In this document: piece by piece, positions 9,561 to 18,608 of the stretch | Numbering within the stretch: position 1 is the stretch's first letter | Layout of the letters: every line of letters starts with the position of its first letter | Source: Flavobacteriales bacterium | GTDB lineage: Bacteria; Bacteroidota; Bacteroidia; Flavobacteriales_E; Vicingaceae | DNA length: 52,122 bases | Direction of reading: 5' to 3' | Assembly: GCA_020635825.1 (NCBI GenBank) | Contig: JACJZA010000019.1 | Span: forward strand, 1-52,122 | Position numbers and translations under genes: made by a program | The notes under the pieces: generated by a model | What the model was told of the DNA's origin: nothing | The model's database searches: none | What the model saw: the letters and a program-made list of their open reading frames with translations, nothing else

Positions 9561-10126
9561 TAAAAACCGACGTTCGTTTTAAATAATTTTACAGCTATTG
9601 CTAAAAGAATAACTCCAAAAACCTTTCTTAATACCGCCAACCCCCCATTGCCTAGTATTTTTTCTATTTTAGCTGATAGTTTTAAGACTATATAAACCAA
9701 AATAGTATTGACTATAATAGCAACAATTATATTTTGAACTTCATACTCAGCCCTTAAAGAAAGCAAAGAGGTCATGGTTCCTGCTCCTGCTATTAATGGA
9801 AATGCTAAAGGAACTATTGATGCTGTACTTGGTGCATCATCTTTATATAAACGAATGCCTAATATCATTTCTATTGCTAAAAAAAACAAAATAAACGACC
9901 CTGCAATTGCAAAAGAATTTACATCTATACCAATCAAATTTAGAATAGATTCTCCAACAAATAAGAAAATAATCATAATAAAAAGGGCAACAATACTTGC
10001 TTTTTCTGACTGAATGTGACCCACTTTTTGTCTTAAATCGATAATGATTGGAATTGACCCAACAATATCTATTACAGCAAAAAGAATCATTGAAGCCGTG
10101 GCTATTTCTTTAAAATCTAATGTCAT
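9560..10126 (-). CDS. MarC-family integral membrane protein
   Basis: A polytopic membrane protein of 188 residues with six hydrophobic segments. It shows MarC-family features: an N-terminal segment with GSIPIII and a central PLAFPLIAGAGTM. MarC was once linked to multiple antibiotic resistance, but that role was later questioned, so the substrate is unknown. A TTG at 10144 would add six codons but overlaps the -7 element at 10142-10149, so I chose the downstream ATG. It is the first gene of a two-gene unit with rnhA. Confidence 0.85.
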   Translation of the reverse strand: MTLDFKEIATASMILFAVIDIVGSIPIIIDLRQKVGHIQSEKASIVALFIMIIFLFVGESILNLIGIDVNSFAIAGSFILFFLAIEMILGIRLYKDDAPSTASIVPLAFPLIAGAGTMTSLLSLRAEYEVQNIIVAIIVNTILVYIVLKLSAKIEKILGNGGLAVLRKVFGVILLAIAVKLFKTNVGF

Positions 10127-10141
10127 TTTCTTGTTTTTTTC

Positions 10142-10149
10142 CAAAATTA
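10142..10149 (-). promoter_or_regulatory. -7 promoter element of marC-family gene
   Basis: TAATTTTG on the minus strand is an exact TAnnTTTG about 16 nt before the ATG. It argues against use of the overlapping TTG as the start. Confidence 0.5.
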
Positions 10150-10283
10150 GACATTTAAAGCTTGTTTAATAAAATAACTCTTTCAATAAAGAATCCTCGA
10201 TTATCATGTTTTTTATTAGTTTTTGTTTTTGTTTTTACTTAATTTCATAAAACTTTTTTTTGCACAAACTAAAATTTAATCTA

Positions 10284-13200
10284 ATGAAAACTAAGATTTT
10301 TTTATTATCTGCTTTTGTTTTTGGCTTGTTTAGCTTTACAAATGCACAAAATTCATTGTGGAATAAAGTTTCTTTCGATGAATTGAATGGTAAACCTATG
10401 GTTCACCGAAACAATATACCATCAAAAGCAGAATTCTTTAAACTGGATTTAGAATTGCTTAAAAACCTTCTTGTCCAAGCACCCAATAGAGAAGGGTTTT
10501 CAGGAAAATCGAATGTGATTATACCTTTTCCAACTGCTCAAGGAACAATTGAACATTACAGGGTATGGAATTCCCCCATTTTACATACAGATTTAGCCGC
10601 TAAGTTTCCAATGATTCAAACTTTTGTTGCTCAAGGAGTTGAAGACCCAACAGCTTATATGCGTTTTTCTATTACTCAATTTGGTCTTCATACTATGACT
10701 CTTTCAGGAAATGTAAGCACAACATATATAGATCCTTTTACTCAAGATTTAAACTACTATATTGTTTATAGCAGAGAGTCTTTAGGGCCAGATACACAAC
10801 CTTTTGAGTGTTTAACACCTGATAGTGATGCAAAGTTAAGATCTTTAGAAAAAGATAGATACTCTAGTGAGACTTTTAAAGCAGATGTGGATGATATGGT
10901 TTTAAGAAAATACCGATTGGCACAAACATGTACAGCTGAATATGGAAACATTTTTACAGCCGGAGGTGGAACTGATGCTCAAAACAAAGCGGAAGTACAA
11001 GCTCAAATGACTATTACCATTAATCGTGTAAATACAGTTTATGAAGTGGATTTAGGTATTACTTTAGAGTTTATAGCAAACAATGATGATTGTATTTTTT
11101 ATGGAAATACAGGAACAGACCCATGGAGTGGCGAATACAACAACACTACTCAAAGTTGGCTAACAGCAAACATTGGTGAGGCAAATTATGACATTGGACA
11201 TAATTTTAATACTGATGGAGGTGGTAATGCTGGTTGTATTGGTTGTGTTTGTGAAGATGGAAATAAAGGTAGTGGAATGACAGGTAGAGCTAATCCGACG
11301 GGAGATCCTTTTGACATTGATTATGTAGCGCATGAAATGGGGCATCAATTTGGTGGATACCACACCATGAATACTTGTAGTAGAAGTGGTAGTGGTCAAA
11401 CAGAGGTTGAGCCTTGTAGTGGAAGTTCTGTTATGGGTTATGCTGGTATTTGCTCTGTAAATGTTCAACCAAATAGTGATGCTCACTTTAACTATGTAAA
11501 TGTTAGAGATATTGCAGATAACATTAAACCAGGCGGAACCAGCACTTGTTATGTTGCTATTAATCACACTAACAACCCTCCTACTGCTAACGCAGGAAAC
11601 GATTATACAATTCCAAAAGGAACAGCATTTGTATTAGAAGGAACCGGTTCTGATCCTGATGGAAATGGTTCATTAACTTATAACTGGTCACAAAACGATC
11701 CCGCACAAGCTCCTAGCAGCTCATCTCCACAATCTACTTGGACTGTTGGTCCTCTTTATCGTGCAAAACTTCCTATTGCATCTCCAAACAGGTATATGCC
11801 TCAATTAAGTGATGTTGTGGCTGGAAATTTATTTCCAACATGGGAAATGACACCTACTGTAGGAAGAATTTTAAATTTTTCTTTTATTGTTAGAGATAAT
11901 GATCCCCTGGGAGGACAAACAGCATCTGATTTAATGAAAGTGACTGTTGACGGAGCATCTGGTCCATTTGAAGTGACCTCTCAAAATACAGGAGGAATAA
12001 CATGGAACTCTGGAGCAACAGAAACCGTAACTTGGAATGTGGCTGGTACTAATAGCGGTTCTGTTAACACACCAAACGTAGATATCTTTTTATCTGTTGA
12101 TGGTGGTTATACATATCCTTACACTTTAGCAACAGGTGTTCCAAACAATGGTTCTGCGTCTGTTACAGTTCCAACAGGTGCTGCAACAACAACCGCTAGA
12201 ATAATGGTGAGAGGAGCTAATAACATTTTTTATGCCTTAAACAGCAATAATTTTGCTATTGAAGATTCAGAATTTGTAATGAATTTTTCAAATACTACGG
12301 CTGCTCCTTGCCCTACAGATGATGCGGTTTATAATTTTACTTATAACACTTTCCTATCTTTTAGTGAAACAACCACTTTCTCTGCATCTGGAGAACCTGC
12401 TGGTTCTGTTGTTACTTTTAACCCAACTACAGCTTCTGCTGATGGCACACCAGTTACCATGACAGTAAGTAATTTAAATGCTTCTATGGTTGGGAATTAT
12501 ACTATTTCAATTACAGGAACAGCTACAACTGTTACTAAAATTTCTGATGTTACACTTGATGTAATTGACCCAGCTCCTGCAACTGCGGTTTTATCTTCAC
12601 CAGCAAATACTGCTGGAGGTGTTGACCCTGCAACAACTTTTACTTGGTCGAGCGCTGGCACTGGAGCTATGTATGATATAGAAATTGCTACGGATGCAGC
12701 ATTTACAAACATAGTTGACAATGCTACAGGTTTATCTTCACCATCTTATACTTCTTCTGCACTATTAAACCAAACCACTTATTATTGGAGAGTAACCTCT
12801 TACAATAACTGTGGGTCAGCTCCTGCTTCATCTGTTTTTTCTTTTACAACATCTAGTTGTTCAACTGTTGCGAGTACAGATGTACCTGTTGTTGTGTCTG
12901 CAGCATCTCAAACATCTATAATAACAATAGCTAATTCAGGTACCATTTCAGATGTTAATGTTATAGGTTTAAATATACCTCATGATTATGTCGGGGATAT
13001 GTCTGCTACCTTAACCTCTCCTCAAGGAACAACAATACAATTATTTGATGGTCCAGGGATCCCTGCTTCAACTTATGGGTGTAGTGGTTCTGGAATAGAC
13101 GTATCTTTCGATGATGCCGCAACATTAACTAGTACAGATTTTGAAAACACCTGTAACACTGCATCTAGCCCTGCTATTTCAGGAGTTTATCAACCAATTA

Positions 13201-13595
13201 ATGCGCTTTCTGCATTTAATGGAGAAGATATGGCTGGAACGTGGACGCTTACAGTACTTGACAGTTATACTAGTGGTGATGATGGATCCATTGATGCTTG
13301 GTCTTTAGAGATTTGTTCTGAAGTAACTCCAACTGGAATCTCAACTTCTTCTTTAGATAACAATATTGTTATTTATCCAAACCCAACATCAAATGTGTTA
13401 AATGTTAATTTTGGGAACATAAATAGTTCTATACAAATTACGTTGACAGATGTTCAAGGAAAGGTAATCACACAAATGAATAACATTACCGATAATTCTG
13501 TTCAATTAAATTTAAACAAATACAGTAATGGTCTTTATTTATTAAAAGTAAAATCTGAAGATTCATCTAAAGTATTTAAGGTAACTAAACAATAA
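10284..13595 (+). CDS. Secreted M12B-like zinc metalloprotease, T9SS type A sorted
   Basis: 1103 residues from the ATG at 10284, chosen over a TTG at 10260 because it starts the signal peptide (MKTKIFLLSAFVFGLFSFTNAQ). Zinc site HExxHxxGxxH reads HEMGHQFGGYH, with H350, E351, H354 and H360. A downstream Met-turn candidate (SVMGYAG) is present, as in reprolysin-like peptidases. Beyond the catalytic domain come a PKD/Ig-like part and a fibronectin III-like segment near 770-860. A proprotein-convertase P-domain follows (about 885-1010, GEDMAGTWTL), then a type A T9SS tail (IVIYPNPTSNVLN ... GLYLLKV). Probably an extracellular protease that degrades environmental protein. It ends at a strong terminator, so it is monocistronic. 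Confidence 0.93.
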   Translation: MKTKIFLLSAFVFGLFSFTNAQNSLWNKVSFDELNGKPMVHRNNIPSKAEFFKLDLELLKNLLVQAPNREGFSGKSNVIIPFPTAQGTIEHYRVWNSPILHTDLAAKFPMIQTFVAQGVEDPTAYMRFSITQFGLHTMTLSGNVSTTYIDPFTQDLNYYIVYSRESLGPDTQPFECLTPDSDAKLRSLEKDRYSSETFKADVDDMVLRKYRLAQTCTAEYGNIFTAGGGTDAQNKAEVQAQMTITINRVNTVYEVDLGITLEFIANNDDCIFYGNTGTDPWSGEYNNTTQSWLTANIGEANYDIGHNFNTDGGGNAGCIGCVCEDGNKGSGMTGRANPTGDPFDIDYVAHEMGHQFGGYHTMNTCSRSGSGQTEVEPCSGSSVMGYAGICSVNVQPNSDAHFNYVNVRDIADNIKPGGTSTCYVAINHTNNPPTANAGNDYTIPKGTAFVLEGTGSDPDGNGSLTYNWSQNDPAQAPSSSSPQSTWTVGPLYRAKLPIASPNRYMPQLSDVVAGNLFPTWEMTPTVGRILNFSFIVRDNDPLGGQTASDLMKVTVDGASGPFEVTSQNTGGITWNSGATETVTWNVAGTNSGSVNTPNVDIFLSVDGGYTYPYTLATGVPNNGSASVTVPTGAATTTARIMVRGANNIFYALNSNNFAIEDSEFVMNFSNTTAAPCPTDDAVYNFTYNTFLSFSETTTFSASGEPAGSVVTFNPTTASADGTPVTMTVSNLNASMVGNYTISITGTATTVTKISDVTLDVIDPAPATAVLSSPANTAGGVDPATTFTWSSAGTGAMYDIEIATDAAFTNIVDNATGLSSPSYTSSALLNQTTYYWRVTSYNNCGSAPASSVFSFTTSSCSTVASTDVPVVVSAASQTSIITIANSGTISDVNVIGLNIPHDYVGDMSATLTSPQGTTIQLFDGPGIPASTYGCSGSGIDVSFDDAATLTSTDFENTCNTASSPAISGVYQPINALSAFNGEDMAGTWTLTVLDSYTSGDDGSIDAWSLEICSEVTPTGISTSSLDNNIVIYPNPTSNVLNVNFGNINSSIQITLTDVQGKVITQMNNITDNSVQLNLNKYSNGLYLLKVKSEDSSKVFKVTKQ

Positions 13596-13614
13596 AAATG
13601 AATCATTTTTAACC

Positions 13615-13646
13615 ACAAAAAGCCTCGCTAGTGCGAGGCTTTTTGT
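13615..13646 (+). terminator. Intrinsic terminator after the metalloprotease gene
   Basis: A perfect 14-bp inverted repeat (core AGCCTCGC / GCGAGGCT, loop TAGT) flanked by A-rich and T-rich tracts. It lies 19 nt after the metalloprotease stop. The A/T flanks make it potentially bidirectional. Confidence 0.92.
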
Positions 13647-13671
13647 TTGTATAATATTTATAACTTATCTG

Positions 13672-13679
13672 TACTTTTG
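13672..13679 (+). promoter_or_regulatory. -7 promoter element of tyrS
   Basis: TACTTTTG matches TAnnTTTG exactly and lies 21 nt before the tyrS ATG at 13701, just after the terminator. A TTTG at 13646-13649 may serve as the upstream element, though its spacing is long. Confidence 0.55.
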
Positions 13680-13700
13680 TGTTTATTAAATTTTGCAACC

Positions 13701-14981
13701 ATGAACTTTATTGAAGAACTAAGATGGAGAGGAATGATTCATGATATCATGCCTGGAACAGAAGAAGAATTTGCTAAAGGAATAACCCATGCTTATATCG
13801 GTTTTGACCCAACTGGTGATTCTTTGCATATAGGAAGTTTAGTTCAAATAATGATTCTGGTTCATTTACAGCGATGTGGTCACAAACCTTTTGCTCTAGT
13901 TGGTGGAGCTACAGGAATGGTTGGCGATCCTTCTGGTAAATCACAAGAAAGAAATCTTTTAGATAATGATACCCTTCAACATAATTTAGCTTGTGTTCAA
14001 AAACAATTAGAACAGTTTTTAGATTTTAATTGTGGAGATAATTCTGCTGAAGTAGTTAACAATTACGATTGGTTTAAAAACATGAGTTTTTTAGACTTTA
14101 TAAGAGATGTAGGAAAGCACATTTCTGTGAATTATATGATGGCTAAAGACTCTGTAAAAACAAGATTAGAAACAGGAATGTCTTTTACTGAATTTAGCTA
14201 CCAATTAGTTCAGGGTTATGATTTTTATTGGTTATGGAAAAATAAAAAATGTACTGTTCAGTTAGGCGGTTCAGATCAATGGGGAAATATTGTTACAGGC
14301 ACTGAATTAATTAGAAGAAAAGAAGGTGGAGAGGCTTTTGCTGTTACTACCCCCCTAATTAAAAAGGCTGATGGTAGTAAATTTGGTAAAACTGAAGGAG
14401 GAAATGTGTGGCTGGACAAGACCAAAACATCTCCTTACAAATTTTACCAATATTGGATTAATGCTTCAGATGAGGATGCATCGAATTATATCAGAATATT
14501 TACTCTTTTAACAAAAGAAGAAATAGAATCGATTGAAAAAGAACATGCTCAAGCGCCACATTTGAGATTTTTGCAAAAAACTTTAGCAAAAGATATTACC
14601 ACAAGAGTTCACTCAGAGGAGGATTTTGAAGCTGCTTTAAATGCATCAGAAATTTTATTTAAAAAGGGTGAAGAAGCTGTTAATGGCTTAAAAAAGATGC
14701 CTGAAAATATTTTCAATGATGTGTTTGAGGGGGTTCCTCAAGCAGAGGTAGCTTTATCTGAAATTGAAACCGGAATTGGGGTTGTTGATGCTTTATCAGC
14801 TAAAACTCAATTTTTATCTTCAAATGGAGAAGCAAGAAGAGCGCTTAAGGAAAACGCAATCAGCATAAATAAAAATAAAGTTACCGAAGATTCTGTTTTA
14901 ACTAAAGATGATCTCATCAATGGTAAATACATTTTGGTTCAAAAAGGGAAGAAAAACTACTACCTTATCAAAGCTGTTTAA
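13701..14981 (+). CDS. tyrS: Tyrosyl-tRNA synthetase
   Basis: A 426-residue class I aminoacyl-tRNA synthetase that charges tRNA-Tyr. HIGH-type motif HIGS at 43-46, KMSKS-equivalent KFGKT at 227-231, the tyrosine/ATP-site segment GGSDQWGN, and an S4-like RNA-binding domain at the C-terminus. The KFGKT form is that of the classic bacterial TyrS group. I chose the ATG at 13701 because 18 extra residues from an upstream TTG/ATG-like start would run through the -7 element. The stop overlaps the next start by 1 nt (TAATG). Confidence 0.96.
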   Translation: MNFIEELRWRGMIHDIMPGTEEEFAKGITHAYIGFDPTGDSLHIGSLVQIMILVHLQRCGHKPFALVGGATGMVGDPSGKSQERNLLDNDTLQHNLACVQKQLEQFLDFNCGDNSAEVVNNYDWFKNMSFLDFIRDVGKHISVNYMMAKDSVKTRLETGMSFTEFSYQLVQGYDFYWLWKNKKCTVQLGGSDQWGNIVTGTELIRRKEGGEAFAVTTPLIKKADGSKFGKTEGGNVWLDKTKTSPYKFYQYWINASDEDASNYIRIFTLLTKEEIESIEKEHAQAPHLRFLQKTLAKDITTRVHSEEDFEAALNASEILFKKGEEAVNGLKKMPENIFNDVFEGVPQAEVALSEIETGIGVVDALSAKTQFLSSNGEARRALKENAISINKNKVTEDSVLTKDDLINGKYILVQKGKKNYYLIKAV

Positions 14982-15646
14982 TGTTTAAGCAACTATTCTT
15001 ATACAGCATTTTTTTAGGCATTGTATTTTCTTTGTCTTTGTCGGTATTTGCTCAAAAACAAAAAGTATTAGTTGTTCCTTATACTCGTTTTCAGTTAGTT
15101 TCCGATTTTCAATTAGAGGAAATCGCTTCTTTCAATAATTGCTCTTCTACTGAAGTTTTTGATGTTTACCAAACAAGCCTATCGTCCACTTTAACTCTTA
15201 ATCAAAACAATAAATACGAATTGGTTTTTATGTCTGATAGTCATTTTCAGCTATATAAGAGGTATATTCAATACAAAATGGACAAGTTTAACGGTAAAAA
15301 CTTTAATGGATCCGACTTGTCCTCTCTTCCTAATGATGTTTTTAAAGAATTATTATCCTCAGAAAATGCTGATTTCATCCTTTTTATCAATTGGTATCAA
15401 ATCAAAAAAGCTGTTCACACAACTTACACTGGCGATAGAAATAAACGAAACAAGTTTTCACAACACTTTATAGACTTTGATGTTTACAATTCTAAAAAAG
15501 AAAAAATTTACGGCAAAGGGAATTTAAAACTTGATTGTGGAGACTTTCCTTCAGCCTCTATGGTGGAAAATAAATGTCTTAATGCTAAAGAATTGTCCGA
15601 TTGCTATAGTAATTTTTTTAAAGAACTGGATAAAATTATTCCTTAA
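14981..15646 (+). CDS. Exported hypothetical protein
   Basis: 221 residues with a Sec signal (cleavage likely after VFA, near residue 24). No family recognised. The mature part has a start like a nucleotide-free alpha/beta protein (KVLVVPYTRFQLVSDF) and three to four Cys near the C-terminus (LDCGDF, NKCLN, DCYSN) that could form periplasmic disulfides. It is translationally coupled to tyrS by a 1-nt overlap, which is probably only transcriptional convenience. The last 11 nt overlap the convergent membrane-protein gene. Confidence 0.7.
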   Translation: MFKQLFLYSIFLGIVFSLSLSVFAQKQKVLVVPYTRFQLVSDFQLEEIASFNNCSSTEVFDVYQTSLSSTLTLNQNNKYELVFMSDSHFQLYKRYIQYKMDKFNGKNFNGSDLSSLPNDVFKELLSSENADFILFINWYQIKKAVHTTYTGDRNKRNKFSQHFIDFDVYNSKKEKIYGKGNLKLDCGDFPSASMVENKCLNAKELSDCYSNFFKELDKIIP

Positions 15647-16034
15647 CAGGTTTTACAAACTTAAACACAAGAACAAATCCAGCTAAAACCATTACAACAT
15701 CACTTACCGTAAACCATATAGGATGAGGAATCATAAATAAGTTGGAAATGGTTAAAAGAAAAAACAAGATTGCAACGACATATGCCGGGCCTGATTTTTT
15801 AGCTATTTTAATTGTTGTAAAAACAGAGGCAGCTCCTCCGAATAAGTGAGCTATTAAAACCATAAACAAAGCGCCAAACGGAGCATTCTCCATTAGTTTT
15901 TTTAAGGCTTCGGTTTCATTAACATCTATTTGTTCGGATAATGGATATAAAGCATGACCTAAATATTCTATTGCGGCAACAACTACAAAGCTAGCAAGTA
16001 GCCCTAATAAAACTGCCAAAACTGATTTTCCCAT
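15636..16034 (-). CDS. Small integral membrane protein
   Basis: 132 residues with four predicted membrane helices (about 5-27, 53-73, 83-102, 106-127) and a short periplasmic loop. No family recognised with confidence. Fourth and last gene of a minus-strand run behind the carboxyltransferase, UspA and the YciI-like lipoprotein (1-nt gap to the last). Its 3' end overlaps a convergent gene by 11 nt. Confidence 0.7.
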   Translation of the reverse strand: MGKSVLAVLLGLLASFVVVAAIEYLGHALYPLSEQIDVNETEALKKLMENAPFGALFMVLIAHLFGGAASVFTTIKIAKKSGPAYVVAILFFLLTISNLFMIPHPIWFTVSDVVMVLAGFVLVFKFVKPVKE

Positions 16035-16035
16035 T

Positions 16036-16524
16036 TTAAATTTCTGTTTTTGCTATTGTTTTATGAATATCTCCAACTTCCATTAAAGCAGCTGAACCAT
16101 ACCATTCTTGTAGTTCCATTATTAAGCTACCTGCCTGAATGGCGGGGTCTGTTTCTGTAAGTTGTTTTGCTTCTTCTATTGATGTAACATCAAAAATATA
16201 AATACCTCGCAAGTCTCCATTCCCAAAAAAAGGACCCGCCAATACTAGTTTTCCTGCTTCAGCCATTTTACCAATATTTGCTAAATGAGCAGCTTGTAAT
16301 TCATAAGCAGATGCCGAATCTAAATCTCTATTTGGTCCTTTTTTAAGAAAAGCCATCACATACTTTTTCATTCCATACTCATCTGCACCATAATTAATTG
16401 CTTTTATCGAATCAAAGGTTAATTCAACTACTTTTGATTCAACATTAGTTTTTGGGGTATTTTTAATTTCACCCTGCTGACAGGCAAACAAAAAAATTGC
16501 AACACAAAAAATTAATTCTTTCAT
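16036..16524 (-). CDS. YciI-like domain lipoprotein
   Basis: 162 residues with a lipoprotein signal (MKELIFCVAIFLFAC, lipobox L-F-A-C, Cys15) followed by a YciI-related alpha-beta barrel-type domain. That domain shows AFLKKGPNRD near the start, HLANIGKMAEAGKLVLAGPF in the middle, and DVTSIEEAKQL...DPAIQAGSL at the end. YciI domains are usually cytoplasmic, so an anchored form is uncommon. Start codon overlaps the uspA stop by 1 nt. Function unknown. Confidence 0.75.
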   Translation of the reverse strand: MKELIFCVAIFLFACQQGEIKNTPKTNVESKVVELTFDSIKAINYGADEYGMKKYVMAFLKKGPNRDLDSASAYELQAAHLANIGKMAEAGKLVLAGPFFGNGDLRGIYIFDVTSIEEAKQLTETDPAIQAGSLIMELQEWYGSAALMEVGDIHKTIAKTEI

Positions 16525-16958
16525 TATTTTAATGGAATTGTTAATACCGGAATGTCCGTTTTTTCAATAAGAGCATCATCTGTGCTTACCATAAATAGGT
16601 TATAAATAAAACCTCTTTTATGATGACCAATAATAATTAAATCTACTTTTAATTTTTTAGCTTCTTCTGCAATGGTGTCAGCTGTCATTCCTTGAATTAA
16701 CAAGCCTTCCGATTCAATTCCTTTCTCTTTTAGGTTTTTAGACATCTCTTGAATCATTTTATGCTCTTTTCTTAAATCTTGAGCTAAAATATCTCTTATG
16801 TACTGAGGGCCTGTGCTATATCCAATAAAATCTGGTTCGGGTGGCGCTATGTGAACCAACCAAAGTTTAGAGTTAAATTTTTGAGCCAACTCTTCTGCTT
16901 TTTCTAAAAGCGGATTTGATTGCTCGTCTAAATCTACGGTTACTAGTATGTTTTTCAT
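16524..16958 (-). CDS. Universal stress protein (UspA family)
   Basis: 144 residues, a single Usp domain: MKNILVTVDLDE at the start, LIIIGHHKRG at the nucleotide-loop position and VLTIP at the end. The usual G-x2-G-x9-G-[ST] loop is only partly kept (GHHKRG followed by MVSTDDAL), so ATP binding is uncertain. It starts 12 nt after the carboxyltransferase stop and overlaps the next gene, consistent with one operon. Confidence 0.85.
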   Translation of the reverse strand: MKNILVTVDLDEQSNPLLEKAEELAQKFNSKLWLVHIAPPEPDFIGYSTGPQYIRDILAQDLRKEHKMIQEMSKNLKEKGIESEGLLIQGMTADTIAEEAKKLKVDLIIIGHHKRGFIYNLFMVSTDDALIEKTDIPVLTIPLK

Positions 16959-16970
16959 AGTTGTGGAATT

Positions 16971-18512
16971 TTATAATGGAATATTACCGTGTTTCTTTTT
17001 GGGTAGTTTATCTACTTTATTTTCAAGCATTTTAAATGCTTTGATTAATTTTTCTCTCGTTTGTTCTGGTTTAATTACTTCATCAACATAACCTCTTGCT
17101 GCTGCATTATATGGGTTGGCAAACATCTCAGCATATTCTGCTTCTTTTTCTTGCCATTTTGCTTGAGAATCTTCTGCTTCTTGAATTTCTTTTTTAAAGA
17201 TAATTTCAGCCGCCCCTTTTGCTCCCATCACCGCAATTTCTGCCGAAGGCCAAGCAAAATTCATATCTGCACCAATATGTTTAGAATTCATCACATCATA
17301 AGCTCCACCATAAGCCTTTCTAGTAATTACTGTAATTCTTGGAACAGTGGCCTCGCTAAATGCATACAATAATTTTGCTCCATTCGTAATAATAGCATTC
17401 CATTCTTGGTCAGTTCCTGGCAAAAATCCCGGAACATCTTCAAAAACCAATAATGGAATATTAAAAGCATCACAAAAACGAACAAAACGAGCACCTTTTT
17501 GAGATGATTTTATATCTAAAACCCCCGCTAAAAATGCCGGTTGGTTAGCTACTATTCCAATTGAACGACCCGCTAAACGAGCAAATCCCACCACGATGTT
17601 CTCTGCAAAATCTTTATGTATTTCGTAAAAGCTACCATCGTCAACTGTTCCTTCAATCACCTCTTTTATATCATAAGGTTGATTTGCATTTTCTGGAACG
17701 ATAGTGTTTAATTTTTCTCTCAACTCATTCGAAGCCTCATAAGGTATTGATGGCGCATCTTCTTCACAGTTTTGAGGCATATAAGATAAAAGAGTTTTTA
17801 TTCCATTAATACACTCTATCTCATTGGCATAAGTTAAATGTGTAACACCTGATTTTGTCGAATGAGCAGAAGCTCCTCCTAATTCTTCAGAACTTACTTC
17901 CTCATGGGTTACTGTTTTAACAACATTTGGTCCGGTTACAAACATGTATGAAGTGTTTTCCACCATCATGATAAAATCAGTTAATGCAGGAGAATATACT
18001 GCCCCTCCGGCACACGGCCCCATAATAGCTGACAATTGTGGAATAACTCCGCTTGCTAAAGTATTTCTGTAAAAAATATCTGCATAACCCCCTAAACTCA
18101 CTACGCCTTCTTGAATTCTGGCTCCACCAGAATCATTTAACCCAATAACTGGAGCTCCATTCTTCATGGCCATATCCATAATTTTACAAATTTTTTCAGC
18201 ATGAGCCTCTGCCAGTGAGCCTCCTAAAACAGTAAAATCTTGAGCAAAAACATACACCAAGCGACCATTAATTGTACCATATCCAGTTACCACTCCATCT
18301 CCTAAAAATTTTTGCTTATCAAGTCCAAAATTAGTTGAACGATGTGTCACCAACATTCCTATTTCTTCGAAAGAGCCATCGTCTAATAAAAAATGAACAC
18401 GCTCTCTAGCAGTAAGTTTTCCTTTTTCGTGTTGTGCGGCGATTCTTTTTTCTCCACCCCCAAGTTTTGCTTCCTCTGTTTTGGAATCTAATATTTGAAA
18501 TTTCTCTTGCAT
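16971..18512 (-). CDS. Acyl-CoA carboxylase carboxyltransferase subunit (propionyl-CoA carboxylase beta type)
   Basis: 513 residues with two crotonase-fold halves. Oxyanion/acyl-CoA loops GPCAGGAVYSPALTDF and KAYGGAYDVM are visible, as is the acyl-CoA motif GLNDSGGARIQEG. It transfers carboxyl from carboxybiotin to propionyl-CoA (or acts in the reverse direction in a decarboxylase complex). No biotin carboxylase or BCCP gene is next to it, so its partner must be encoded elsewhere and exact substrate is inferred. First gene of a four-gene minus-strand operon. Confidence 0.9.
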   Translation of the reverse strand: MQEKFQILDSKTEEAKLGGGEKRIAAQHEKGKLTARERVHFLLDDGSFEEIGMLVTHRSTNFGLDKQKFLGDGVVTGYGTINGRLVYVFAQDFTVLGGSLAEAHAEKICKIMDMAMKNGAPVIGLNDSGGARIQEGVVSLGGYADIFYRNTLASGVIPQLSAIMGPCAGGAVYSPALTDFIMMVENTSYMFVTGPNVVKTVTHEEVSSEELGGASAHSTKSGVTHLTYANEIECINGIKTLLSYMPQNCEEDAPSIPYEASNELREKLNTIVPENANQPYDIKEVIEGTVDDGSFYEIHKDFAENIVVGFARLAGRSIGIVANQPAFLAGVLDIKSSQKGARFVRFCDAFNIPLLVFEDVPGFLPGTDQEWNAIITNGAKLLYAFSEATVPRITVITRKAYGGAYDVMNSKHIGADMNFAWPSAEIAVMGAKGAAEIIFKKEIQEAEDSQAKWQEKEAEYAEMFANPYNAAARGYVDEVIKPEQTREKLIKAFKMLENKVDKLPKKKHGNIPL

Positions 18513-18608
18513 ACTTTATTTTGTTTTTGAGATAGTAAAAATAAAAAATACTATGCAATAATTAGGGGGAAATGTTAATTTAGTAAACAAGATTTAACCT
18601 TTTTAAGA

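Noticed and set aside
11160..11567. Long open frame antisense to the metalloprotease
   Set aside because: Low-complexity Thr/Ile/Ser composition from the complement of a Gly/Asn-rich coding region; lies wholly opposite a strongly supported gene.
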